Positions 1-8,506 of a stretch of 64,000 nt of DNA are shown one piece after another (within the stretch, counting starts at the first letter, position 1; each line of letters opens with the position of its first letter). Origin of the DNA: Thioalkalivibrio sp. ALJ21 (GTDB taxonomy: Bacteria; Pseudomonadota; Gammaproteobacteria; Ectothiorhodospirales; Ectothiorhodospiraceae); NCBI RefSeq assembly GCF_000378605.1, contig NZ_KB905155.1, positions 806,001 to 870,000 on the forward strand, read 5' to 3'. The notes under the pieces were generated by a model. That model was not told where the DNA came from. It made no database searches and worked only from the letters and a program-made list of their open reading frames with translations. Both the position numbers and the translations under genes were made by a program.

Positions 1-1155
1 TGGGACGAGGCCCCAAGTCTGATCCGGGAACAGGGGGTGGCCGGTTTCTCGCTGCTTCAGCGTCGCCTGTTGGGGCGAATCGCGTCAGGCCTGGCCGCGG
101 GCGAGCGCATCACCCGATTCAGCGAGAACGCGACCCTCGTGCTGCTGAACCGAGCCGACGCGGAAGCCCTGTCAAGCTGGGGCGATGCCCTTTATGCGAA
201 GGTCCCGGCGCCGCATGGTGCCCCGAGCCACGCGCCGTACCCGGGCCTGAGCATCGGGATCACGGCACTGGCCGACATTCCCACGGCAGATGCAGTGGAC
301 CAGTCTCTGGCGCTTTGCGCGCAGGCCCGCCGAGAGGGCGGCAACCGTATCCAGCTGGACCCGGCGCTGATCACGCCGGAGTGCGGTGCCGCCCAGCAGC
401 AGCACTGGCGCCAGGTGATCACCCGGGCGATTCACGAGCAGCGCCTGTTCCTGGTGTATCAGCCCATCGCCAACATCGCCGGCTCCGACAACACGGAGCG
501 CTACGAAGTCCTGCTCCGGATTCGCGACCCGGAAGGCCACACCCAGCTGCCCGGCCCGTTCGTGAACATGGCCGGACACCTGGACCTCGACCGGGCGCTG
601 GACCGCTGGGTGCTGGCCAACGCAGTGGACATCCTGGGCGCACGACTGCGCACCCATCCGGACTCGGTGTTCTTCGTCAAACTGTCGCGCGGGTCGCTGC
701 GCGACCAGGACCTGGCGGGTTGGCTCGGGCGCATCCTCGCCCAGGCGGCCTTGCCCGCCCGGGCACTGGTGCTGCAACTGGCGGAAGAGGACATCGTGGC
801 GGACCTGCAACAGGCCGAACGCATCACGGGGGCGCTGCGCGACATCCAGGTCGGGGTGGCCGTGGAGCACTTCGGGCTTTCCAGCCAACAACCGACCCAG
901 CTCCTGCGCAGCCTGCAGCCCGACTACGTAAAGGTGGCCCGCCCCCTGACCCACGGGCTGCACGATGCCGCCGACAAGCTCACACGCCTGGAACCGCTGC
1001 TGAATATCGCCCGGGCCAGCGGTGCGCGCACCATGGCGGCGTATGTGGAGGACGTAGACGGCCTGGCCCTACTGTGGCAGTCGCAGATCGACCTGGTGCA
1101 GGGCAACTTCCTGCGCCAGCCGGACGAGAAACTGCGCTACGACATCGAGTTCTAG
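1..1155 (+). CDS. Degenerate GGDEF-EAL protein, FimX-like c-di-GMP receptor (5' partial)
   Basis: The reading frame is open to the first base of the window, so the 5' end is missing. The GTG at 37 is only an internal in-frame codon. The first ~110 residues resemble the C-terminal half of a GGDEF domain (LSIGITAL, then GGNRI) but the signature position reads RFSENATLVLL, so cyclase activity is unlikely. The rest is an EAL domain in which EAL is replaced by EVLLR, the usual metal-ligand blocks are altered (VKLS, LQLAEEDI, VEHFG) and the late GNFLRQP block is kept. Family knowledge: FimX of Pseudomonas has the same kind of degenerate GGDEF plus EVL domain, binds c-di-GMP without hydrolysing it and controls type IV pili. 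Receptor function here is inference. Upstream domains (PAS or REC) cannot be seen. Confidence 0.8.
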   Translation, partial: WDEAPSLIREQGVAGFSLLQRRLLGRIASGLAAGERITRFSENATLVLLNRADAEALSSWGDALYAKVPAPHGAPSHAPYPGLSIGITALADIPTADAVDQSLALCAQARREGGNRIQLDPALITPECGAAQQQHWRQVITRAIHEQRLFLVYQPIANIAGSDNTERYEVLLRIRDPEGHTQLPGPFVNMAGHLDLDRALDRWVLANAVDILGARLRTHPDSVFFVKLSRGSLRDQDLAGWLGRILAQAALPARALVLQLAEEDIVADLQQAERITGALRDIQVGVAVEHFGLSSQQPTQLLRSLQPDYVKVARPLTHGLHDAADKLTRLEPLLNIARASGARTMAAYVEDVDGLALLWQSQIDLVQGNFLRQPDEKLRYDIEF

Positions 1156-1270
1156 CGCACGGTGCAGCGGTGCCTTCAGTCGCAGGAGGGCCCGAGATCT
1201 ACCTTCGGATTGAGCAGGCCGGCGCGTTAGCGGAAGAGGTCACCCATCTTGTTCACCTACCGCCACAGCC

Positions 1271-1650
1271 CCCTTCTCTGGTAGGAGCCCAGCCCTCTGG
1301 GCGATGGGGTGCTGGACACGCCCGATCGGCGAGAGGGCTCGCCTCCTACAGTGGATAGGCCCCAGCCTCGGGGACGAAACGGCGTGCCGCATGCCGCACA
1401 AGGTCCCTTCTCCCGTAGGAGCCCAGCCCCCTGGGCGATGGGGCGCCGGGCACGCCCGATCGGCGAGAGGGCTCGCCTCCTACAGTGGGTAAGACCCAGC
1501 CTCGCCGAGGAATCGGCGTGCCGCATGCCGCACAAGGTCCCTTCTCCCGTAGGAGCCCAGCCCCCTGGGCGATGGGGCACCGGGCACGCCCGATCGGCGA
1601 GAGGGCTCGCCTCCTACAGTGGGTAGAGCCCAGCCTCGCCGAGGAACCGA
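1271..1650. repeat. Three tandem 134-bp units, each carrying a REP-type inverted pair
   Basis: Three 69-bp inverted-repeat blocks lie at 1281-1349, 1415-1483 and 1549-1617, exactly 134 bp apart. Each begins GTAGGAGCCCAGCCC and ends with an opposed copy (GGGCTCGCCTCCTAC). The ~65 bp between blocks (containing GGCGTGCCGCATGCCGCACA) is also conserved, so the whole 134-bp unit is tandemly repeated. The third unit runs up to the 3' end of the methyltransferase gene at 1658. This fills most of the gap 1156-1657. The stretch 1156-1270 shows nothing recognisable. The blocks look like REP/BIME palindromes, which may form hairpins that block read-through between these convergent genes. Confidence 0.85.
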
Positions 1651-1657
1651 CGTGCTT

Positions 1658-2311
1658 TCAGTCGGAGCTGGCGGGTCGGGCGATGGCTAGGACGGATGCG
1701 CGCGGGCCGTGGCGTCCGAGCGTGGTGAACTCGTCGATCGCGAACCCCGCTCCCGCCACCTGCTCCCGAAACGCTTCTTCGTAGGTCACGCGGCCGAAGT
1801 CGATGGTCGTGATGCGCTTGAGCAGGGGCTTGAAGCGCTCCATCCAGCGGGAGGGGCAGGTCTGGAAGGTCTGGGTGAAGAAGACCTTCCCGTCCGGTTT
1901 CAGCAGGCTGCGGCAGTGGCGCAGTGCGCCTTCGGGGTCCGGCAGGACCATGAAGCTGGCGGAGAAATAGATCGCGTCGTACGGGCCGCCCGTGTGGTCG
2001 TAGATAGATTCGAGTCGGGCCTCGGCACGATCGGCCAGGGACGACTCGCGCAGGGCTTGCCGGGCGTGCTTGATGTAGTCGGCGTCGATATCGATCCCCG
2101 TGATGACGAGCCCCTTCGCGCGCGCCGTGGCGGCATTGGCGAGCAGCGCGCCGGCGGTGCCGATGCCTACGTCCAGCAGAGCCGCCCCGTCCGGCAGCCG
2201 CCGCATTACCTCGGCATACCACTGCGAGGTAAGGCGGAGGATCAGCAGGTTGTAGAGGGCGCTGCGCATAGGGGATTCGTCACTGGGATCGGCGGGTAGC
2301 GGGCCTACCAT
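1658..2311 (-). CDS. Class I SAM-dependent methyltransferase
   Basis: A 217-residue Rossmann-fold methyltransferase. Motif I (LLDVGIGTAGAL) is near residue 45, an acidic GIDID strand near 72, and the motif IV region (YDAIYFSASFMVLPDP) carries no substrate-specific signature. The best match by feel is the UbiE/COQ5-like small-molecule group, but the substrate is unknown. An alternative start is the ATG at 2269, which gives MRSALYNLL; neither start has a convincing ribosome binding site. The gene diverges from dnaE2 with only ~70 bp between the starts, so its promoter must overlap the LexA-controlled dnaE2 promoter region. Its 3' end abuts the REP tandem array. Confidence 0.75.
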   Translation of the reverse strand: MVGPLPADPSDESPMRSALYNLLILRLTSQWYAEVMRRLPDGAALLDVGIGTAGALLANAATARAKGLVITGIDIDADYIKHARQALRESSLADRAEARLESIYDHTGGPYDAIYFSASFMVLPDPEGALRHCRSLLKPDGKVFFTQTFQTCPSRWMERFKPLLKRITTIDFGRVTYEEAFREQVAGAGFAIDEFTTLGRHGPRASVLAIARPASSD

Positions 2312-2347
2312 ACCGGAGCCGGCGCACCGGCTCGAAGCCAGGGTTTC

Positions 2348-2386
2348 TTGCCAACCCCATATACTGTTTATATAAACAGTATATGG
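2348..2386 (+). promoter_or_regulatory. dnaE2 sigma-70 promoter with LexA (SOS) operator over the -10
   Basis: A perfect 30-bp palindrome at 2357-2386 contains CTGT-N8-ACAG (2364-2379), the gammaproteobacterial LexA box. A sigma-70 promoter overlaps it: TTGCCA at 2348-2353, 17-bp spacer, TATAAA at 2371-2376. The predicted transcription start, about 7 nt after the -10, falls on the ATG at 2383. LexA bound here would cover the -10, the start point and the initiator codon. SOS control of dnaE2 is well established for the family; the leaderless arrangement is my inference. Confidence 0.9.
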
Positions 2387-5300
2387 ATGCGACTGCCCCC
2401 AAACCGCCGGAATACGCCGAGCTGACGGTGGTCAGCAACTTCTCGTTCCTGCGCGGGGCCTCGCACCCGGAGGAGCTGGTGGAGCGGGCCCGGGCGCTGG
2501 GCTATCGCGCGCTGGCGCTGACCGATATCGCCTCGCTGGCCGGCGTGGTCCGCGCGCACGCGGCGGCGAAGGACTGCGGGTTGCACCTGATCCTGGGGGC
2601 GACCTTCCGGCTGGCGGACGGCCCCGCCGTGACCCTGCTGGTACGCAATGCGGCGGGCTATGCCGCGCTGTGCCGTCTGATCACCCGGGCGCGCGGGGCG
2701 GCGGATAAGGGGCACTACCACCTGACACAGGCGGACCTCGACGCCCTGCCCGCCGAGGCCCGTACCGGCTGGCACGTCCTGCTGCGCATCGAACCCGAGA
2801 TCGCGGAGCCAACGCTCGCCGAAGCAGCCCACTGGCTGGCCGGATGGGCCGCGCCGGGGCAGGCCCATCTGGCGGTCAGCCAGCTGCGCACGCCGCAAGA
2901 TGCCACGCTCGCGAACCGCGCACGGCAGCTCGCCGAGACGACGGGACTCCCGATCGTCGCTTGCGGCGATGTACACATGCACTCTCGCGGCCGGCGTGCC
3001 CTGCAGGACGTGCTGACCGCGCTGCGCCTGCGCACCACGGTTGCCGAGGCGGCCCCGGCGCGCTTCCCCAACGGCGAGCGCTGCCTGCGCCCACGCGACG
3101 ACCTGGCGGCGCTGTATCCCGCCCGCTGGCTCGCGGCCAGTGTGCGCATCGCTCAGGACTGCGACTTCTCGCTGGACGCGGTCACCTACCGCTATCCGAC
3201 CGATCCCCTGCCCCGGGACACGAGCCCGGCCGCCTATCTGCGCGAGGAGACCCTGAAGGGCGCACGCGGGCGCTGGCCCGACGGCATCCCGCCGAAGGTG
3301 TCCGAACAAATCGAGCGCGAGCTCGAGATCATCGCGCAGCTCGGCTACGAGCCCTACTTCCTGACGGTCTACGACATCGTGCGCTTTGCCCGCGGCCGCG
3401 GGATCCTGTGTCAGGGGCGCGGCTCGGCGGCGAATTCCGCGGTCTGTTATGCCCTCGGGATCACGGCGGTGGATCCCTCGCGCTCCAGCATGCTGTTCGA
3501 GCGCTTCATCTCCGCCGAGCGTGGCGAGCCGCCGGATATCGATGTCGACTTCGAGCACGAGCGCCGCGAGGAAGTGATCCAGTACATCTACCAGCGCTAC
3601 GGCCGCGAGCGCGCGGCGCTGGCCTGTACGGTAATCCGCTACCGCCGGCGCAGCGCCCTGCGCGACGTCGGCCGCGCCCTGGGCATCTCGCGCGCGCGGC
3701 TGGATGCGCTGACCGCCAACCTCGCCTGGTGGGACGACGGCATCCCCGCCGAGCGCCTGCGCGAGGTTGGGCTGGACCCGGACGGCGCCCTGGCCCGGCA
3801 GTGGCAGACGCTGACCGCCGAGCTGCGCGGCTTCCCCCGCCACCTGTCGCAGCACACCGGCGGCTTCGTGATCGCCGAGGGCCGGCTGGACGAGCTGGTG
3901 CCGATCGAGAATGCCGCGATGCCGGAACGCTCGGTGATCCAGTGGGACAAGGACGACCTCGACGCGGTGGGGCTGTTGAAGATCGACGTGCTGGCGCTGG
4001 GGATGCTCTCCTGCGTGCGCCGTGCGCTGGAGCTGATGGCGCGCCACCGGGGCCGCGACTGGGGCCTGGCCGACATCCCCGCCGAGGACCCGGCGGTCTA
4101 CCGCATGCTGCAGAAGGCCGACACCCTGGGTGTGTTCCAGATCGAGTCGCGCGCGCAGATGAGCATGCTGCCGCGCCTGAGGCCGGCGAACTTCTACGAC
4201 CTGGTGATCGAGATCGCCATCGTGCGTCCCGGTCCGATCCAGGGCGAGATGGTGCACCCGTATCTGAAGCGCCGCGCCCACCCGGAGCGGGTGCGCTACC
4301 CGAACGAAGAGGTGAAGCGCGTGCTCGGACGCACCCTGGGGGTGCCGATCTTCCAGGAACAGGTGATCGAACTGGCGATGGTCGCGGCCGGCTTCTCCGC
4401 CGGCGAGGCGGACGGGCTGCGCCGGGCGATCGGAGCCTGGCGCCGTACCGGCCAGCTCGCACGCTACCGCGAACGCCTGATGGACGGCATGCGGCAGCGC
4501 GGCTATCCGGAGAAGTTCGCCGAGCAGCTCTACAAGCAGATCCTCGGCTTTGGCGAATACGGCTTTCCCGAGTCGCACTCGGCCAGCTTTGCGCTGATCA
4601 CCTGGGTCTCGTCCTGGCTCAAGTGCCACGAACCGGCGATCTTTGCCTGCGCCCTGCTGAACAGCCAGCCGATGGGCTTCTACGCCCCGGCACAGATCGT
4701 CGCCGACGCGCGCCGCCACGGCGTGGAGGTGCGCCCGGTGGATGTGCGCTGCAGTGACTGGGACTGCACGGTGGAAGCGGTGGCCGGGAGCGACGCGCTG
4801 GCGCTGCGCCTGGGCCTGAACCGGGTCGGCGGGCTCGCACAGGCCGTGGCCGAGCGTGTCGTCGCCGCGCGCACCGAGCGCCCGTTCGCGGACGTGCCGG
4901 ACCTGGTCGCCCGCGCTGCACTCACCCGCGCTCAGGCCAACCGCCTGGCCCGCGCCGACGCCCTGAAGGGCCTGGCCGGCAACCGCCACCAGGCGCGCTG
5001 GGCGACCGAGGCGGTGGAGGAACCCCTGCCCCTGTTCGCCGACGCCCCGGCCGACACAGTGCGCGAGTCCGACGTGACCCCGCTACTGCCGCGCCCGGAT
5101 GCGGTGGATGATCTGGTGCAGGACTACGCCACCCAGGGCCTGAGCCTGGGCCCGCACCCGCTGGCGCTGATGCGCCCGTTCCTGGAACGCAAGCGACTAC
5201 GCACCGCCGCCCGGCTGTTGGAGTGCCCCGGGCACCCGGGCGCCCGCTATGCCGGCCTTGTGATCACCCGCCAGCGGCCGGGATCGGCCAACGGCACGGT

Positions 5301-5517
5301 GTTCCTGACCCTGGAGGACGAGAGCGGCACGCTGAACCTGATCGTCTGGCCGGACCGGGTGGAGCGCTTTCGCGCCGAGGTCCTGCACGGGCGCCTGCTG
5401 GAGGCCCACGGGGAATGGCAGTACAGCGAGGGGGTCGGCCACCTGATCGTGCAGCGCCTGATCGACCGCAGCGCCTGGCTGGGCGAGCTGACCACCCGCT
5501 CCCGCGACTTCGGCTAG
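2383..5517 (+). CDS. dnaE2: Error-prone DNA polymerase, DnaE2
   Basis: A 1044-residue C-family polymerase, the usual DnaE2 length and shorter than DnaE1. It starts with the DnaE2-type N-terminus YAELTVVSNFSFLRGASHPE, followed by a PHP domain (to ~residue 270). The palm carries PDIDVDF with D385 and D387 and the third catalytic aspartate D535 in KIDVLALG. A helix-hairpin-helix region is near 830-860 and an OB-fold (TVFLTLEDESGTLNLIVWP) sits at the C-terminus. DnaE2 performs damage-induced mutagenic translesion synthesis, normally with ImuA and ImuB, which are not adjacent here. The ATG at 2383 is the only start that keeps the conserved N-terminus, and it lies inside the LexA palindrome with no Shine-Dalgarno sequence. 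The gene stands alone. Confidence 0.97.
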   Translation: MDATAPKPPEYAELTVVSNFSFLRGASHPEELVERARALGYRALALTDIASLAGVVRAHAAAKDCGLHLILGATFRLADGPAVTLLVRNAAGYAALCRLITRARGAADKGHYHLTQADLDALPAEARTGWHVLLRIEPEIAEPTLAEAAHWLAGWAAPGQAHLAVSQLRTPQDATLANRARQLAETTGLPIVACGDVHMHSRGRRALQDVLTALRLRTTVAEAAPARFPNGERCLRPRDDLAALYPARWLAASVRIAQDCDFSLDAVTYRYPTDPLPRDTSPAAYLREETLKGARGRWPDGIPPKVSEQIERELEIIAQLGYEPYFLTVYDIVRFARGRGILCQGRGSAANSAVCYALGITAVDPSRSSMLFERFISAERGEPPDIDVDFEHERREEVIQYIYQRYGRERAALACTVIRYRRRSALRDVGRALGISRARLDALTANLAWWDDGIPAERLREVGLDPDGALARQWQTLTAELRGFPRHLSQHTGGFVIAEGRLDELVPIENAAMPERSVIQWDKDDLDAVGLLKIDVLALGMLSCVRRALELMARHRGRDWGLADIPAEDPAVYRMLQKADTLGVFQIESRAQMSMLPRLRPANFYDLVIEIAIVRPGPIQGEMVHPYLKRRAHPERVRYPNEEVKRVLGRTLGVPIFQEQVIELAMVAAGFSAGEADGLRRAIGAWRRTGQLARYRERLMDGMRQRGYPEKFAEQLYKQILGFGEYGFPESHSASFALITWVSSWLKCHEPAIFACALLNSQPMGFYAPAQIVADARRHGVEVRPVDVRCSDWDCTVEAVAGSDALALRLGLNRVGGLAQAVAERVVAARTERPFADVPDLVARAALTRAQANRLARADALKGLAGNRHQARWATEAVEEPLPLFADAPADTVRESDVTPLLPRPDAVDDLVQDYATQGLSLGPHPLALMRPFLERKRLRTAARLLECPGHPGARYAGLVITRQRPGSANGTVFLTLEDESGTLNLIVWPDRVERFRAEVLHGRLLEAHGEWQYSEGVGHLIVQRLIDRSAWLGELTTRSRDFG

Positions 5518-5544
5518 TACGAGGGATTGTTCCTCGGGCGGTAT

Positions 5545-6975
5545 TCAGACGCGGCCGTAGAGGTCCTCCAGCCGCACGATGTCATCCTCGCCCAGATAGC
5601 TGCCGGACTGGATTTCGATCAGCTCCAGCGGGATCGCGCCCGGGTTCTCCAGCGAATGGATCTGCCCGATCGGCACATAGGTGGACTGGTTCTCCGTCAC
5701 CAGATAGGTCTCTTCGCCGTTGCGCACCCGCGCGGTGCCGCTGACGACCACCCAGTGTTCCGCGCGGTGGTGATGCATCTGCAGCGAGAGCTTCGCCCCG
5801 GGTTTTACGGTAATGCGCTTGACCTGATAGCGCCGCCCGACGTCGACACACTCGTAGCAGCCCCAGGGGCGATACACCGCCGGGTGGTCCACATGCTCGC
5901 TGCGGTTGTCCGACTTCAGCCGTTCGACGATGCGCTTGACGTCCTGCACGCGGTCACGATCCGCCACCAGCACCGCATCACGGGTGGCGACCACCGCGAG
6001 GTTTCGCAGGCCGATCCCCGCAACCAGCAGGCCGTCGGCATCGACCACGCAGCCCTCGCTGTCCTCCAGCAGGCAATCGCCGCGCAGGGTGTTGCCCTGC
6101 GCGTCGGTGCCGCGTACCCCGGCCAGCGCGGACCAGGACCCGATATCGCTCCAGCCGGCGGCCAGGGGCGTAACCGCCGCGCGGTCGGTGCGCTCCATTA
6201 CGGCGTAGTCCACCGAGATGTTCGGGGCCCGAGCAAACGACTCCGGGTCCACGCGCAGGAAATCGAGGTCCTCGCGCGCGCCCTCCAGCGCGGACTGACA
6301 GGCCGTCACGATCTCGGGCTCGAAGCGCTCCAGCTCCTGTAGATACTGCGAGGCGCGGAACACGAACATGCCGCTGTTCCAGAGATAGTCCCCCTGGCTC
6401 AGATACTCGCGCGCGGTGGCGGCATCGGGCTTTTCGACAAAACGCGCGACCCGTGCACCGGCCTCGCCCAGCGACTCGCCCTGCTGGATATAGCCGTAGC
6501 CGGTCTCGGGCGTCACGGGCACGATGCCGAAGGTGACCAAATAGCCGGCCTCCGCCAGCGCCACGGCGCGACCCACGGCAGCCTGGAAGGCATCGGCATC
6601 CCCGATGTGGTGATCGGCGGCCAGGACCAGGAGCAAGGGGTCGCGCCCTTCCGCGCGGGCCTGCAGCGCGGCCAGGGCAATCGCCGGGGCCGTGTTGCGT
6701 CCTTCCGGCTCCAGCAGGATGCGCGCCTGCTCGACACCAATCGCCCGCAATTGTTCGGCGGCCAGAAAGCGGTGCTCGACGTTGGCCAGCACCAATGGTG
6801 ACGCTGCCTGCAGGCCCTCCAGCCGCCCCACGGTCTGCTGCAGCAGCGTCTGGTCGCCGGTGAGGGGCAGGAACTGCTTCGGGTAATGGCTGCGCGACAC
6901 CGGCCACAACCGCGTGCCGGTACCGCCGGCCAGGATCACCGGCTGTAGTTGGTTCTGGATATCGGCAGGCGCCAT
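5545..6975 (-). CDS. manC: Mannose-1-phosphate guanylyltransferase / mannose-6-phosphate isomerase
   Basis: A 476-residue bifunctional type II enzyme (ManC/AlgA/CpsB) making GDP-mannose from mannose-1-phosphate and GTP, and interconverting fructose-6-P and mannose-6-P. The N-terminal nucleotidyltransferase has the LAGGTGTRLWPVSR pyrophosphorylase loop (residues 15-28) and FVEKPD. The C-terminal cupin isomerase domain has KPGAKLSLQMHHHRAEHW, with metal-binding histidines near 401-408. ATG 6975 follows GGGATAA, and the upstream phosphomannomutase gene ends 4 nt away, so the two are co-transcribed. Together they give the route fructose-6-P to GDP-mannose for exopolysaccharide or O-antigen. No glycosyltransferase genes lie next to them. 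Confidence 0.95.
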   Translation of the reverse strand: MAPADIQNQLQPVILAGGTGTRLWPVSRSHYPKQFLPLTGDQTLLQQTVGRLEGLQAASPLVLANVEHRFLAAEQLRAIGVEQARILLEPEGRNTAPAIALAALQARAEGRDPLLLVLAADHHIGDADAFQAAVGRAVALAEAGYLVTFGIVPVTPETGYGYIQQGESLGEAGARVARFVEKPDAATAREYLSQGDYLWNSGMFVFRASQYLQELERFEPEIVTACQSALEGAREDLDFLRVDPESFARAPNISVDYAVMERTDRAAVTPLAAGWSDIGSWSALAGVRGTDAQGNTLRGDCLLEDSEGCVVDADGLLVAGIGLRNLAVVATRDAVLVADRDRVQDVKRIVERLKSDNRSEHVDHPAVYRPWGCYECVDVGRRYQVKRITVKPGAKLSLQMHHHRAEHWVVVSGTARVRNGEETYLVTENQSTYVPIGQIHSLENPGAIPLELIEIQSGSYLGEDDIVRLEDLYGRV

Positions 6976-6979
6976 CGTT

Positions 6980-8323
6980 TTATCCCCGTATCAGGCGGGA
7001 AAGCTCTTCCACGCGCCGCTCCAGCAGGGCCGGGTCGGCGCGGGTCTCGACGTTCAGCCGCAGCAGCGGCTCGGTGTTGGAGCTGCGCAGGTTGAAGCGC
7101 CAGTCCGGGAACTCAAGGCTGACCCCGTCGGTGTGATCCTCCGCCCCACCCTGGCCCTCAAGGGCCTTGAGGACGCGATTGGTTGCAGCCTCAACATCCG
7201 TGACCTCGAAGTTCAGCTCGCCACTGCAGGGGTAGCGCGCCATGCGTTCGGCCACCATTTCGCCCAGCGACTGGCCACGGCGCCCCATCAACTCGGCGAC
7301 CCGTAGCCACGGCAGCATCCCGCTGTCGCAGTAGTAAAAGTCGCGAAAGTAGTGGTGCGCGCTCATCTCACCACCGTAGATGGCATCTTCGTGGCGCAGG
7401 CGCTCCTTCATGAAGGCATGCCCCGTCTTGGACTGGACGGGCTCGCCTCCGGCGGCCCGCACCATCTCGATGGTGTTCCAGGTCAGCCGCGGGTCGTGGA
7501 CGATCCGCTCGCCGGGGTGCCCTTCCAGACAGGCCTGCGCCAGAAGTCCCACGATGTAATAGCCCTCGATGAACTGCCCCGCTGCATCGAACAGGAAGCA
7601 GCGGTCGAAGTCGCCATCCCAGGCCACACCCAGATCCGCGCCATGCTGGCGCACGGCATCGGCCGTGGCCGCTCGGTTCTCCGGCAGCAACGGGTTGGGG
7701 ATGCCTTTGGGGAAATGGCCATCCGGATCGAAGTTCACGCGGATCAGCTCGAACGGCAGATGCGGTTCCAGTGCCTCCAGCACCGGGCCCGCACCGCCAT
7801 TACCCGGGTTTACGACTACGCGCAGCTTCGGCAGCGCCTCGCGGTCGACCGATGCCAACAGCCGGACGATGTAGTCGGGCCGGTGGTCCAGCGGATGTAC
7901 CTGGCCCTGCGGCATGGGGCGGAAGTCCCCGCGCTCCGCGCATGCCCGAATCGCGTGCAGCCCGGAATCCCCGCTGATCGGTCGCGCCTCGCCGCGCACG
8001 AGCTTGAGCCCGTTGTAATCCAGTGGGTTGTGGCTCGCGGTAACCATCACCCCGCCACCAGCCCCGTAGTGCGCAGTCGCAAAGTAGACCTCTTCGGTCC
8101 CGCACAGGCCGATGTCGGCGACATCACTACCGCCGGCGGTGAGCCCTTCGTTCAGGGCCTGGGCCAGGGCCGGGCTGGAGAGACGGATGTCGTGTCCAAC
8201 CACCGTGCGGCCGGGTCGGACCTCTTCGGCAAAGGCACGTCCGATGGCATATACCACCTCGGGGTTGAGTTGATCCGGCACGCGGCCACGTACGTCATAC
8301 GCCTTGAAGCAATCGATCTTCAT
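6980..8323 (-). CDS. algC: Phosphomannomutase / phosphoglucomutase
   Basis: A 447-residue alpha-D-phosphohexomutase converting mannose-6-P to mannose-1-P (and usually glucose-6-P to glucose-1-P). It begins MKIDCFKAYDVRG, the typical N-terminus. The phosphoserine loop TASHNP places the catalytic serine at 97, and the Mg-binding loop DGDFDRC has D236, D238 and D240. The sugar-binding GEMSAHHYFRDF and the C-terminal phosphate loop RSSNTEP are present. The ATG at 8323 is preferred because GGAAGGGA lies just upstream; a longer reading to 8395 adds a non-conserved leader. First gene of the algC-manC operon. The promoter should lie in 8324-8506, shared with the divergent methyltransferase gene. Confidence 0.95.
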   Translation of the reverse strand: MKIDCFKAYDVRGRVPDQLNPEVVYAIGRAFAEEVRPGRTVVGHDIRLSSPALAQALNEGLTAGGSDVADIGLCGTEEVYFATAHYGAGGGVMVTASHNPLDYNGLKLVRGEARPISGDSGLHAIRACAERGDFRPMPQGQVHPLDHRPDYIVRLLASVDREALPKLRVVVNPGNGGAGPVLEALEPHLPFELIRVNFDPDGHFPKGIPNPLLPENRAATADAVRQHGADLGVAWDGDFDRCFLFDAAGQFIEGYYIVGLLAQACLEGHPGERIVHDPRLTWNTIEMVRAAGGEPVQSKTGHAFMKERLRHEDAIYGGEMSAHHYFRDFYYCDSGMLPWLRVAELMGRRGQSLGEMVAERMARYPCSGELNFEVTDVEAATNRVLKALEGQGGAEDHTDGVSLEFPDWRFNLRSSNTEPLLRLNVETRADPALLERRVEELSRLIRG

Positions 8324-8506
8324 GCAGTTCCCTTCCGGCCCCCTCCGACTCCCGGCCCCGCCGGCAGCGCGCACTCCTTTCTCCTCATGATACATAGCAG
8401 AGCCGCGGCATGATGCGACGGGGGTTACAACGAGGCGAGTGCCGTTACTTGACGATCAGGAGCCATACCCCCGACCATGGTGGGTTTATCAAACGAGGAG
8501 AAGCCG

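Noticed and set aside
1257-1626. Short open frames within the REP array
   Set aside because: They translate the tandem repeat itself and have no ribosome binding site or family match.
1271-1650. CRISPR array
   Set aside because: The repeats are 69-bp palindromes and the spacers are themselves conserved; no cas genes are near. A tandem REP array explains it.
2368-4989. An 873-codon open frame on the minus strand opposite dnaE2
   Set aside because: Shadow of a GC-rich gene: low-complexity Arg/Ala/His/Gln composition, no domain pattern, and full overlap with a convincing polymerase gene.
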